Below are positions 26,211-37,081 of a stretch of 64,000 bases of DNA, one piece after another. The notes beneath the pieces were generated by a model, which saw nothing but the letters and a program-made list of their open reading frames with translations, was not told the DNA's origin and did not search any database. The position numbers and the translations under genes are program-made. Origin of the DNA: Jacaranda mimosifolia. Lineage: Eukaryota > Streptophyta > Magnoliopsida > Lamiales > Bignoniaceae. Numbering within the stretch: the first letter of the stretch is position 1; every line of letters begins with the position of its first letter. The stretch is from contig CM032128.1 in NCBI GenBank assembly GCA_018894105.1, positions 31,457,299 through 31,521,298 on the forward strand. The letters run 5' to 3'.

Positions 26211-26911
26211 GGGGCCGTTTGGTTTTGTTTTCTGAAGGCATAATGAAAAGTTAGAGGGTGTTTGTTTATGTTTTTATTTTGTTTTTTTTTTTTATTGTTT
26301 TTACTATTTGAAAATGAATTTACAATAATTTGTCATTATTTTTATCAATATTTGAACTCATTTTCATCTTAAAACACATTTTTCAATAACTTATATATTT
26401 TCTCCTAATAACTTATATATCTTCTTTCTCTCTTCTTCATTATTACTATCTTTCTCCACCTACAACCTACTAAACCCTATATAATCATTATTTTCTCAAC
26501 AGACTATCTAAATACAAATATATTTTCAACTCATTTACTCTAACTAACTTTTTACATTTTAAAAATGTATTATTTGAAAAATGAAAATAAAAACATAACC
26601 AAACTCCCTATTAGTTATAAATGTGTTTTTAAAAATAAAATGTTATTTGGAGGTTTTGTTTAAAGTGTAATGATTTTATAGGGTTGAGAATGAATTGTAT
26701 TTGAAAATATATAGTGTTATTGTATTAAAAGTCCTGCACATATAGTAGGAGAAAATGAAAAGTAAAAACTGAGAGAGAGTGTAATAGTGTATTATAAAAA
26801 ATGTGCTGAAAATGAAAATATATGTGAAAATAAGAAAAAAGTTGATAGCTTTTTGTTTTCATTTTTAGGAGAAAATAAAAAAGGACTTTGAAAACCAAAC
26901 CAAACGGACAC
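26211..26911. mobile_element. Tourist-like MITE, outer element of a nested pair
   Basis: The left terminus reads GGGGCCGTTTGG and the right CCAAACGGACAC. TTA lies at 26208-26210 and 26912-26914. A second MITE (26254-26610) sits inside it, so about 344 bases belong to this element itself. No coding capacity. Confidence 0.72.
26254..26610. mobile_element. Tourist-like MITE nested in the element 26211-26911
   Basis: The left terminus reads GAGGGTGTTTGTTTATGTTT and the right end AAACATAACCAAACTCCCTA, forming an imperfect inverted repeat. TTA is present at 26251-26253 and 26611-26613. The element is 357 bp and non-coding. Confidence 0.68.
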
Positions 26912-26914
26912 TTA

Positions 26915-27380
26915 GGGCCCGTTTGTTTTTATTTTCTGGACTTATTTTCATTTTCTGTTGAAAATGAAAACAGAGAGCCATCAACTTTTTCCGTATTTTC
27001 ACATACATTTTTATTCTCAAAATATTATTCCAGATAAATTCTTATACTCTCTCCATTTTCACCTCAAAAACCTAATAAAAAAGATTGATTTAACTGCTAC
27101 AGTAAAAAATATCTCCCTCAAAACATAAACAAACATACCAAAAAATAACATTTACATTTTTCAATAATTCATTCTCCCAAAATACATAATAAACACATAA
27201 TAAAATCAAACAAAAAACGTAACCAAACATTACCTATATTTTTCAAATACAACTTATTTTTAATCCTACGTAGTCATTACATTTAAAAAAATATAATTCA
27301 AATAATATTTTATTTTTAAAAATATTTTTATAACTAATTTTTCATTATTTTTTCACCGAAAAATAAATCCAAACGGCCTA
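26915..27380. mobile_element. Tourist-like MITE sharing a TTA with its neighbour
   Basis: The left terminus reads GGGCCCGTTTG and the right CAAACGGCCTA. TTA at 26912-26914 is shared with the element on its left, and TTA at 27381-27383 lies on the right. The element is 466 bp and non-coding. Confidence 0.68.
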
Positions 27381-28786
27381 TTAGGGTTAGACCAAAAGGT
27401 CCAAACAAAAAAGAAAAGCCCACAAAGCAGACATTAATGTGATGTCGTACTACTGTCAAAACACTTGATGATGTCTGTCACTAATATTATTATTTTAGCA
27501 GAAGAAGTATATATAGTAATCAGTTTGAGGACAGATTTGAAGAAACAAAGAGATTTGGCGTGAAAATAGATAAATCAGCAATTACTTTTTACTCGTATCT
27601 ATCTACTAATGAGTGGGTATCTTTTTTGTGGGCCCTCCTTCTGCTGCATATATTAATTTTTAATTATTTTGTGAAAATGGTTTTCTCTTTCAAACTTTAG
27701 TTTGAGGGAGACATGCAACGGCAACTCTGTCCCCTCGGCGCATTACACCGCCTCACCACTCTTCAGATCGTGCGACCAGCATCTGCCATCTACAACTACT
27801 TACAAATATTGCAATTAAATTAGGATCTGTTCTTTTATGTTTTGGACATTTGAAATGATCTATTATTTAAAATATTAATAAAATAAATATTAATTATTCA
27901 TGAAATTTTAATAAATCGGTTTATATCATAATTATTAATATTGATTTATGAAAATATTTAATTATAAATTAATTACTGTTTATTAATTTAAATATAATTA
28001 TTTAGCTATTTATTATTTACAATTTATGTATAAATAAAACTTACTTATTTATTTAAATAAAATAATTCTTTAATAATTTTTATATAAGACTTAATAACGA
28101 TTCATCATATTAAAAAAATAAATAATATTATATTATATGAAATTACATCATTTTAAATTATTTATTAAATAAATAAACATAATATTTAATTATATGTAAA
28201 ATACAAAACATAATTAATATATAAATAACAAGTTATTTAAATAAATTAATTTAATAAGTTATTTAATTACTTTAATTCATTATTAATTAATAGATTATTT
28301 AGTAAATAAATTACATAGTAATAATCAAATAATTTTACTTAAATTTAATTAATTCTCTCAACAATTACTTTAAGCATATCAATATTAATTTATTAAACTT
28401 AATAGATTATTAAATAAATATCACTCTATAATCAATTTTTTATTATAATTTTAAATTAATGTGAAGATTAATATTTAATGAAGAATTTTTTTTTGAAGAA
28501 GATTAATTTATTTATTATATCAAATTAAAACATCTTAATTTATTTATTAAATGAATAAATGTAATATTTCATTAATACATTTCATATTCAATATAACTAA
28601 TACATTATTTAATTTAAAATAAAATTTAATTAATTTAATATGTTATTCAATAAATGAATTATTTAATAATAACATAGATAATATTTAATTAAATTTAATT
28701 CATTTTTTCAATAACTAGTTTAATTAAATTTGTAAACATAAGTTTTAGAATTTTTTAACTAGCAAAATTTTAATATTTTCATATAC

Positions 28787-28805
28787 GTGTGTGTGTGTGT
28801 GTATG

Positions 28806-28860
<55 letters not shown>
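28787..28860. repeat. Compound microsatellite (GT)n-(AT)n-(GA)n
   Basis: A GT run at about 28787-28802 is followed by AT at about 28806-28827 and GA at 28828-28860, uninterrupted apart from a short GTATGT transition. Confidence 0.95.
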
Positions 28861-28863
<3 letters not shown>

Positions 28864-29446
28864 TAAATAAATGGGTGATGTGATAAGTAGAGTGAAAATA
28901 TGAGGAGGTAGGTTTGGTTTTTAGGGTATGGATTTTTTTGGATGAATTGAGAGGAATTTTTAGAGGATAAAATTTGTGTGTTTTGGTAAAAAATTTAGAA
29001 AATATGCCTTCATTCTGAATTTGTTTTAAAAATTAAAAAATATTTCTGAAAAACGTAAGAGAACAGAACCAGCTTTTAACTTTCTAGACTAGATAATGAA
29101 ATCCACATTCGAGGGGAAAAAAAATAAAAAGAAGAAAAACAAATAAGGCTTCTTTATTGGTGGGTATATTCTAATCAAATGATGATGTGTTGAAATAAAT
29201 TCAAGTCGGATGATGGTGTGTTGAAATTCAAACATAAAATAGTGTTATTAAGGGTTTCTCCATTGAAGGTTTTTCTAATACTTAAGTTAATAATGAAAAG
29301 TTGATATAAAATATTAGAAAAAATTATGCGTTAAAAGTAAAATACAATTGTATCTGGTATAAATATTCACACGTGGCTACCACTTGATAAATATTCCTGA
29401 TTGATGTGGCTTAATTTTGGTTGTCCCATTCCACATTATGGTGTAG

Positions 29447-32400
29447 GTTGTGGATCAATTCGTGAGAGTTCAATTAATTCCACTGCAAAAGATTCTTTTC
29501 AGTAGACGTTTGAAAAAGATTAAGTTCCAAAAGCAGAAAGAGAAGACCGGAGTTCCAAGCTGTTTCAATCCTGCCTATTCTATTGGTCCTGAAATGTCAA
29601 TTTATGGATTTGATGGATGTGGCAGTCCTATTTATGCACCACCAGAAGCTCCTGAAGTTCTTGAAGCTCCTAGACAAAGACCATCAAGATTATCTAGGGA
29701 TGATCCTTTTGTGGATACTTTAGGACAACCTTCAGGTAAATTTGACTACCTGGTCAAATATACTCCACCGCCTCCAACACAGTGGCCAACAACACATACT
29801 GGATGGGGAGTTCAAGAGGGATATGAAGACAGCAATGATGAGGAATACTACAAAGATGATGATGACTGTATTCCACTCATGCCCTCAGACTTCTATACAG
29901 ACGATGAACCAATCCCCAATCAGATTATGATGTTTGGTCCTTCTTCCTCTTCCTTCCAACAATTGAATTATCTTCCTAAGGAAATTCAAACTCCAGAGTA
30001 TAATCACTCTTGGAAGATTAGGAATCCTACAGCCCGCAGGTCAGACGGTTCAACGGTGGAAGTTACTGCTGCTGAAGCAACTCTCAACTGGCAGTCTGAA
30101 AATGCAGTAGTTCAAAATCATATGCTGCAGAAAATTGTAAAAAGCCAGGAGAGGATTGAAGCTAAGATGGAGAACCAGATCGCAGCAACAATTCAATCCT
30201 TGAAGGAAAGGATTGACATGGTGCATAATGAAATCATGAAACTTCTCCAAACCTCACAGCCATTCAGTCATAAAGAACAGGAGATTAGGACACTAAAAAC
30301 CCAATTAAAGTCTCTAGAAGAACAGTACCAGAGAGACTCTATTTGGAGCAGGCCAGAACCCTCAGTGTCTTCCTATCCTGTTGTTTCACAACCACTTCAT
30401 GGGCTGGATAATTTCAAGAAGATGTTTGGAGATTCATCTTCATTCTTTTCCCCGGAAGAGTACAAAAGAAAAAGCAATCCTCAAACCTCTACAGCATTGA
30501 GCACAACTGAACCGACAGTTTCAAAGCCACCACAGTTCATGATGCAGAATTCCTCTACTTCAAATTCACTCACTGATTATCTCAAAAAGGTTGCTGATCG
30601 TGAGGAACACAAGCCAAACAGACCATGGCCAGTGTTTGTTACAGAAGATATCAGTGATACAGAGGAACTCTCAGAAGACATCCCGTTACTTTTTATGAAT
30701 CAATCTCCAGAAGAAAGACCTCCAGATACTCCACAAGAGCCAGTTGTTGATGACGAACCAGAAACCAGTCAACAAGGTCAACAAAGGAATGTTCCTGATC
30801 ATTCCAATTCTAGCAGTTCAGGACATCTGTTCTCTTTTGATGATATTCCCCCTTCTCAGTGGAAGGACAGGATTCATGAAATGATGTCTTGGTGTGTGAC
30901 AGAACTTCAAAAACCAGGTGCTAATCTTACTGGTGTTATTAATGGTTTTACTGCTAGAATGACTGGTACGCTGAAAGAATGGTGGTATGCTCTTGGAGAA
31001 TATCGACAGATCCAAGCCAGAAACGCACCAAACATAGAAACCTTCATGAATTATATTTATGTTGAGTTTCTGGGGCAGCATCAAAACAATATTGATGTTG
31101 CTAGGGAGGAGTTCTTCAAGATGAAATGCTGCTCTTTTGAAAGAAAGGACTTGGAAAAGCATTTCCAACGGATGTCTCAAAAGTTCTATATTCTTGGTGG
31201 GATGGACAATCCAAATCTGAAGCAAGCCTACATCAATTCCATTCCTGAGTCCCTTGGTCGTGAAGCCCTAAGACTAATTGAGCTGAGAGGACGAACACTT
31301 GAAAATGTCTCTCTTGGAGAAATCTACCAATTCGTTTTCAAGGCCCTGGAAAAACTATGCAATAATTGGAAGTTTTTCAAAGAATTCCAGGAGACAGGGA
31401 GAAAATTCTCAAAGGAGTGTGACAGGAAAGATCTTCAGATCAAGTGCAAATCAGACAAGTGCCAGTGTCCAGAAAAATCTCACAAGCATCATAGAAGATT
31501 CAGAAAGCATCGTCACCAGTATCACCAACAATGGAGACCCAGGAGGAGACGAAGATATTTCAGGAGAAAGTTCTCAAAGAACAAAGGAGACAGGTGCCAT
31601 ATCTGCCATAAGCAAGGTCACTGGGCTAGGAACTGTCCTAACAAGAAAAGGGATAAGATACTCAAACAGGTGTTTCAGCTGACCCAGTGTGATCTTGAAA
31701 ATGAGGATCTGGAATTACTCTTTTCTGAGGAGGACGAGCCCTCCGAAAAGACGTTGTTTGCCCTGGAAGATGTCTCTGAAGAAGACTCTTCTTCTGAGGA
31801 TGAGATCAATGAAGATCAGCTTTCTATCTTCGGAATTCAGTTCATTGGTCTTGCTCTTGCAGTACCATTTGTGCAGGTACTACTTATTCCTCAGAAATAT
31901 GACAACCCTATAACTTTGGTTGGTTTGATTGATACAGGGGCATCCAAATCAATCCTCAATCCAAGAGTTTTACCTGCCTCGTTCTGGAAAAAACATCATG
32001 AAGTCTTTCAGGTTGCTAACAGTGAGAATCTAACAATAGACCTGATTAGCAAGCCTGTTAAGTTACAATTCTTCCCAGAACTCTCCATTACCCATAAATT
32101 TCTTGGTTCCTCTTTACCTAAGCAAGATGTTGTGATTGGGTTTGATATCATTAAACAGCTTTGGAAGAAGAAAGTAATACCTAAGTCAGAAGGTCTTAGA
32201 TTTAAGTCTTATTTTCTTCCCTATATCAAACCATGTTATAACATCTCTTTCCAATCTGAATCCGTTACTGATATACATACCCTTCTAATAAGAGATTGTT
32301 GTGCAGAATCTCATTCTGATTTCCTCCATAAATGCACAAATCCCCTTTGGAAAAACCCAGAGTTTTTTGTACAGCTTCCTTTTAAAAAAGATATAAATAT

Positions 32401-33838
32401 AAACCCTACTAAAGTCAGTCATCCAGGAATGCCTCCAGAACAACTTGAACTAGCTACCAGAGAATCAGCTCAGCTACGTGATGAAGGTCTTATTGAAGCT
32501 ACCAATTCTCCATGGGCTAGTCAGGCATTCTATGTAAATAAAAGATCAGAACAGGCGAGGGGAAAAATGAGATTGGTGATCAACTACAAACCCCTCAACT
32601 ACTTTCTTGCTGATGAGAAGTTCCCGTTGCAGAATCGGAATTGCCTATTTTCTAACTTGACCAAAGCCAATGTATTCTCAAAGTTTGATCTGAAAGCAGG
32701 CTTTTGGCAGATAGGCATCCATCCAGAAGATCGGTACAAGACAGCATTCTGCATCCCAAATGCTCATTTCCAGTGGACGATCATTCCTTTTGGTCTAAAA
32801 ACAGCTCCATCATTATTCCAGAAAGCTATGGTTCAAATCTTTGAGCCTTTGTTCCCAAATGCATTAGTATACATTGATGATATTTTGTTGTTTTCTGAAG
32901 ATATGCAGATGCACTCATTCCTTCTGCATAAGTTTGGGGACTTAGTTCGACAATATGGAATAATGCTTTCGGAGAAAAAGATGACCATCGCACAGAATGA
33001 AATAGAGTTCTTGGGAATGTTTATTAAGGATGGACAGTATTCATTACAGCCTCACATTGCTACTGAGCTTCTCAAGTTTCCTGACAATTTGGAATCCAAG
33101 CAGCAGATTCAACAGTTTCTTGGAGTTGTTAACTATGCTGCGGATTTCATTCCAAGATTAGCATCAATCATCAGACCACTACAGGATATGCTCAAGAAAA
33201 ATCCTCCACAATGGTCCAGTGCACAGAGGAAAGCAGTTCTCGCCATTAAAGCTGTTATTCAGAAGCTTCCTCCTCTACAGATTCCTTCAGATGGGAAAAG
33301 GATTCTTCAGACAGATGCTAGTGATACTTTCTGGGCTGCTGAAGAAAAGGAAGGAAAGCGAAAAGTGTGTGGTTTCAAGAGTGGTTCTTTCAAGTTAGCA
33401 GAACAACATTACCACTCTACCTACAAGGAGATTTTGGCGGTAAAGAAATGAATTGAAAAGTTCCAGTTTCATCTTGTAGGCCATTATTTCTTTGTAGAGA
33501 TGGACATGACTGCCTTCCCTAAAATGCTGAGTTTTAAACCCCATACTATTCCTCCTAAGCAATTACTCAGATGGGCGGAATGGTTTTCTCAGTATTCTTT
33601 TACTGTCAACCATATCAAAGGGAAGAGCAATGTTCTTGCAGATCTTCTTTCCAGGCCTAAATTCTTTGAAATACCCAGAAGTCATATTCCCATCATTTGC
33701 ATGTTTTCTCCTGCACCACCTTCAAAAATCCCTACCTTTTATGATTTCCCCCTTGACAGCCTTCCTCCAGAATTGTTTGACCTAATCAAAACCAAAACCT
33801 TTAAGTCCAGAGCTAAAGAGTTAATGTTAAAATACTAA
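29447..33838 (+). pseudogene. Pararetroviral polyprotein (Gag-like/coat, protease, RT, RNase H), interrupted
   Basis: The frame opens at 29447 after a TAG. The first in-frame ATG is at 29594, leaving 49 ATG-less codons that may be the tail of a lost upstream domain. In order: an acidic Pro-rich N-terminal region; a predicted coiled coil (about 30125-30335); a coat/Gag-like region (about 30860-31420); a basic tract; a CCHC zinc knuckle (31595-31636, C-X2-C-X4-H-X4-C); an acidic stretch; an aspartic protease with DTGAS (Asp codon 31931-31933); reverse transcriptase with FDLKAGFWQI and the YIDD box (32870-32881); and RNase H with its first Asp codon at 33314-33316. An in-frame TGA at 33449-33451 interrupts RNase H, and the same frame then continues to TAA 33836-33838. 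In its present form it should not give a full-length product. Confidence 0.85.
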
Positions 33839-34840
33839 TCCCTTACTGTCAGAAAAACTGGACTTCACACTTTTGGTGGTTTAGGTTTCCATCCAGACTA
33901 TCCATTCTTCACCCTGCTCAGTGTCTCTAATCCTTTCCACCTCATGTTTTCCAAAGAACTAATTTGCATGCTTTGGTACATGCTAGAACAATGGAAGATT
34001 GCTGTGGAATTTCCTATTGAGCAATCTATCAGATGGATAGCAGAATTACACAGCGGATGGTTTGATGACTATGATGATAATCCCTGTGCCAGATCATTTC
34101 TTGAATGGTTTTATCCTTTATCAATTTGGATGAAATTATTCAAAATAATTCAAATTAAACAGGTTGGAAGAGCTGAACCAGGAGTCTCTGTTATTTTTAT
34201 CCTTTCAAGACAAAGTTCTCCTCACATCCATAACTTACCATATTTTTACTCAGTCCAAGAATATGGGGTTTTCCCCTATTTTCTCAACAAGGAGTTTTTT
34301 GAACATGGAAGTGAGATCAGAGAATTCCAGAGAAAAATGGCAGAGAATAATTCTATTGTTCCACCCCAAATATGGCCCAGATTTGAAGAGGATGCTCCGT
34401 GGGAACAAATGCTTATTGACCATGCTATACAACTGCAAAATGATGCCAGAGCTTACTTTGAGCAGTTTTATTCAGAGTACAATAGGACTACACCAGAGCA
34501 TATGTGGGGATGTTCGAAGACTTATTTCAAAACAAATTGGAATTCACTTTCCCATAATAAGTCTTCCCAGGGTGCTGGTGCTGCTGCTACTGTCCCATGC
34601 TCGTTTCCAGTTGTTTCTACATTCGCCCCAACGATTCCTACTTCATCAGATAAGGGTAAGGAGAAAATAATTGATCAAGATGACATGATGGATTCACAGG
34701 ACCCTTATGAGCTGGAATCACAATGGATGGAAAAAGCTGGGATCACTTTTGACCTTAACAACCCATTGAGTCAGACTCCACCACAAAACACATCAAGCGT
34801 GGTGTTTGGCCCATTTCCTGCTGGCTTTTTGACTGTGTAA
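33839..34840 (+). pseudogene. Downstream region of the pararetrovirus, function unknown
   Basis: This lies in the same reading frame as the polyprotein, directly after the TAA at 33836-33838, and stays open to TAA 34838-34840. The first ATG is at 33944 (298 codons from there), but the frame is open from 33839. Residues upstream of that ATG look like real protein (FGGLGFHPDYPFF), so the region may have been continuous with the polyprotein or may be a separate reading frame. It is rich in Trp, Tyr and Phe, with motifs such as WYMLEQWKIAVEFPIE and SFLEWFYPLSIW. The C-terminal third is low-complexity (Ala/Ser/Thr/Pro) and then acidic. I recognise no catalytic motif. Similar Trp-rich regions follow the RT-RNase H of related plant-genome caulimovirid sequences as I recall them, but no named function comes with that. 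Confidence 0.65.
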
Positions 34841-35024
34841 AAGCTGGCACCTTTACAGCTTTCGGTTGCTTTTGCTTTGTTGGTTTTGTCGTTTGTTTGT
34901 ATTATTGTCCTTTACCTTTTATTTTGTCTAAAGGTGTTTTTAAATTATTGTCCTTGTTGTCGGATGTGTCAGATATGTACTGTAGCACAGCTGTTGTAAG
35001 TTTGTCGTGTGTCAATTCTCCCTC

Positions 35025-35032
35025 TATATAAA
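35025..35032 (+). promoter_or_regulatory. Putative pregenomic-RNA promoter TATA box of the pararetrovirus
   Basis: TATATAAA sits in the context CCTCTATATAAAAGGATG, very like the TATA region of caulimovirus full-length RNA promoters. It lies about 185 bases after the last viral reading frame, where a circular caulimovirid genome is expected to carry it. Transcription would start near 35055. Confidence 0.6.
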
Positions 35033-35079
35033 AGGATGAATTCTACTAAGTTTGTAATCTGATTTGGAGGGGAGAGTGA

Positions 35080-35085
35080 AATAAA
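35080..35085 (+). terminator. Putative viral poly(A) signal
   Basis: AATAAA lies about 25 bases past the predicted cap site. Caulimovirids place this signal shortly after the transcription start, so it is skipped on the first pass and used on the second to give a terminally redundant RNA. Confidence 0.55.
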
Positions 35086-36609
35086 ATATATCTTTAAAGC
35101 ATCTCCAGTTTCCTTTACCATTTCCAGTTTCTTTACTATTCCGCTACCTTCTCCTATCTTTAAAAATTGAATATGCTCTGCAGTTGCCTTTAATAGGATC
35201 CTCTGCATCAGAAAGATTTTTAGTTTTCAGTTTTCCTTCTCTAAGTTTAGTTTTCTGGACTTGCTCAGTTTTCTACTCTTGACTTTGATCCTGACCGAAG
35301 CATGTGTCTTAGCATAAGAGGACACGCCCTTGTTGTTGCCCACAGTTGAGGCCTTTCCCGGCGGACGTCATACCTTGCTAAGATACCGGCTTCTAGCACC
35401 ATGTGAGTTTATTTTACTATTATTTTTATTTTTATTTGTTTCTACTTTATCCTATCATTTTATGGTTGTCCATAAAAAATCAAGTTACATTTGGCACTTT
35501 TAAAGTGTTAAAAATTTCAGAAGAACTAAAATATACATATATTTAATAATATACATTTTTCACGTATAAAAATTACAAATTAATAGATTTTCATTGTTAT
35601 GTCTATTGTACTCAACTTTTTAAAATAAATTATCAAAATGTATTTTCATTTCTGCACAGAAATCAATAACAACTTTTTTCAATCATGAAAACATTAAAAA
35701 TTGAGAACGAAATGTAAATAAAACTAAGTGAACATTTATATGTTAGAGAAGTTTCTATAAAAATATACTGATTTTCAAACTTATTTTTAAAAAATAAAGT
35801 TTAAGTTGACTCATTCAAGTCAAACTTCTTCGAACTTGAGTTTATATATACTAAAAACATACTCTATCGTTAAATTATTAAATAAAGACATTTTGGTAAA
35901 AACCTATATATGAAGCAAAGAAATATTTATAATTTTTATTCTTGATATAAATAACAATATAAACTCCATTTTTAAATAAATGTGAGTGTTGGCTAATTTG
36001 TGGGTTGTGGGTGGAGTTTAGCATTGCCCTTAATAGCTTTCCAAGTGGGCCCACATAAATGGTTGAGGTGTTGAGCCGTGTGAATTTGGGGACCCCACAT
36101 TTTGTCGGTTTGTCTTTGGGCCTAAAGTCGTGTTTGTCCCCACCTCACCCGGCGTCTACACGAGGAGGAAAGTGGTAGGCTGGTAGCCCACGCGATTCCT
36201 CCAAATTTAGAACGTCATTAAATCGTCACTTTCTCCCGATGTTTTCATTTAATTTATCGGCTGGCATATATTTGGACGGGGTCAACAAGGCTTTTAATTT
36301 GGGATGTTTGTTTCCGTTTTGCAGTAAAAGTTGACATTTGGAAAATCAAGTGAACTGAGAGTTCTTATCTAATTTTTCTCTTTCTTTCTTTAAAGAAAAA
36401 TGTAGTAACGACAATAGAGAAAATAACTCGAAAATAACGGGGTTATTTGTTTATGAATTGGAGAGTTCTATCAAAATATTTTGACAAAATAATTTTTGAG
36501 AAGTGAGGTTGGGGAATATGATTGTTGTTTGTTTGTATTTTGGGTGATAGGTGAAGAATGAATTGGAAGAAAATTATTTATTTATTTGTGTTTTGAGATG
36601 AGACATGAT

Positions 36610-37081
36610 TATGGGTGTAAGATAAATCCAGCCAGCTCACGAACCTTGTGAACCGGCTTGATTATAGCTCGACTCAAGCTTGAGCTTTACTTTTTTTGTT
36701 CAAAAGCTCATGAGCCGGCTCATGGGCTTTTTCTATTTTTAGATATTTTTTTTATATTAATTATTTAATTAATATATATTAATAATTAACTTTTTGTTTC
36801 AAATTTTAAATATCTATTATATATTAATTATACTAATAATTTATTTTTTTAATTTTAAATTTATTATATATGATTAAATAATTATAATATATTATAATAA
36901 ATCATTATAGTAATTAATATAGTATTTATTATAATTTAATATATATTTTATTATAATTATAATTTAAATTATTTTATTAACTATTTTTAAATAATTATGA
37001 TATATTAATAATTTAATATTTTGATTTAATTTAAAATTTTCTAGTGAGCTGAGCTCGAGCTCAAGCTCATTTACACTCCTA
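36610..37081. mobile_element. hAT-like MITE with GAGCTCG-rich ends (copy 1)
   Basis: The left end is TATGGGTGTAAG; the right end, reverse-complemented, is TAGGAGTGTAAATGAG. Flanking 8-base sequences GACATGAT (36602-36609) and GAAAGGAT (37082-37089) match at 6 of 8 positions, a plausible aged duplication. Ends are rich in AGCTCGAGCT-type palindromes around a very AT-rich core. Confidence 0.6.

Larger units (their letters stand above)
23801..29446. other. Gene-free, AT-rich repeat zone
   Basis: No gene is supported. It contains the 3' flank of the Vps62-like gene, a 14-base G run (24178-24191), long AT-rich stretches, a C-rich island near 25270-25420, three MITEs (26211-27380) and a compound microsatellite (28787-28860). 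Short reading frames here are not conserved and look accidental. Confidence 0.6.
29447..35405 (+). mobile_element. Endogenous pararetrovirus (caulimovirid-like) insertion
   Basis: One plus-strand unit carries an interrupted polyprotein (zinc knuckle, aspartic protease, reverse transcriptase, RNase H), a further open region, then a promoter-like TATA box and a poly(A) signal. No integrase is present and no long terminal repeats were seen: 34850-35405 has no recognisable counterpart upstream of the coding region. That combination fits an integrated Caulimoviridae sequence better than a Ty3/gypsy retrotransposon. The left edge looks truncated, since no movement-protein region precedes the polyprotein. 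The right edge is an estimate, set where moderately GC-rich sequence gives way to AT-rich DNA near 35405. The genus is not assigned. Confidence 0.82.

Noticed and set aside
31299..31913. Alternative-frame open frames within the viral polyprotein
   Set aside because: They overlap the zinc-knuckle and protease region in another frame and have no independent motif or start context.
28780..35405. LTR retrotransposon interpretation of the RT element
   Set aside because: No repeat of the 3' flank was seen upstream, no integrase lies between RT and the end, and the TATA/poly(A) layout fits a pararetrovirus.
35370..35405. Possible tRNA-Met primer-binding site
   Set aside because: GCTAAGATACC loosely resembles the complement of the usual primer site, but it is on the wrong strand and mismatched, so it was not called.
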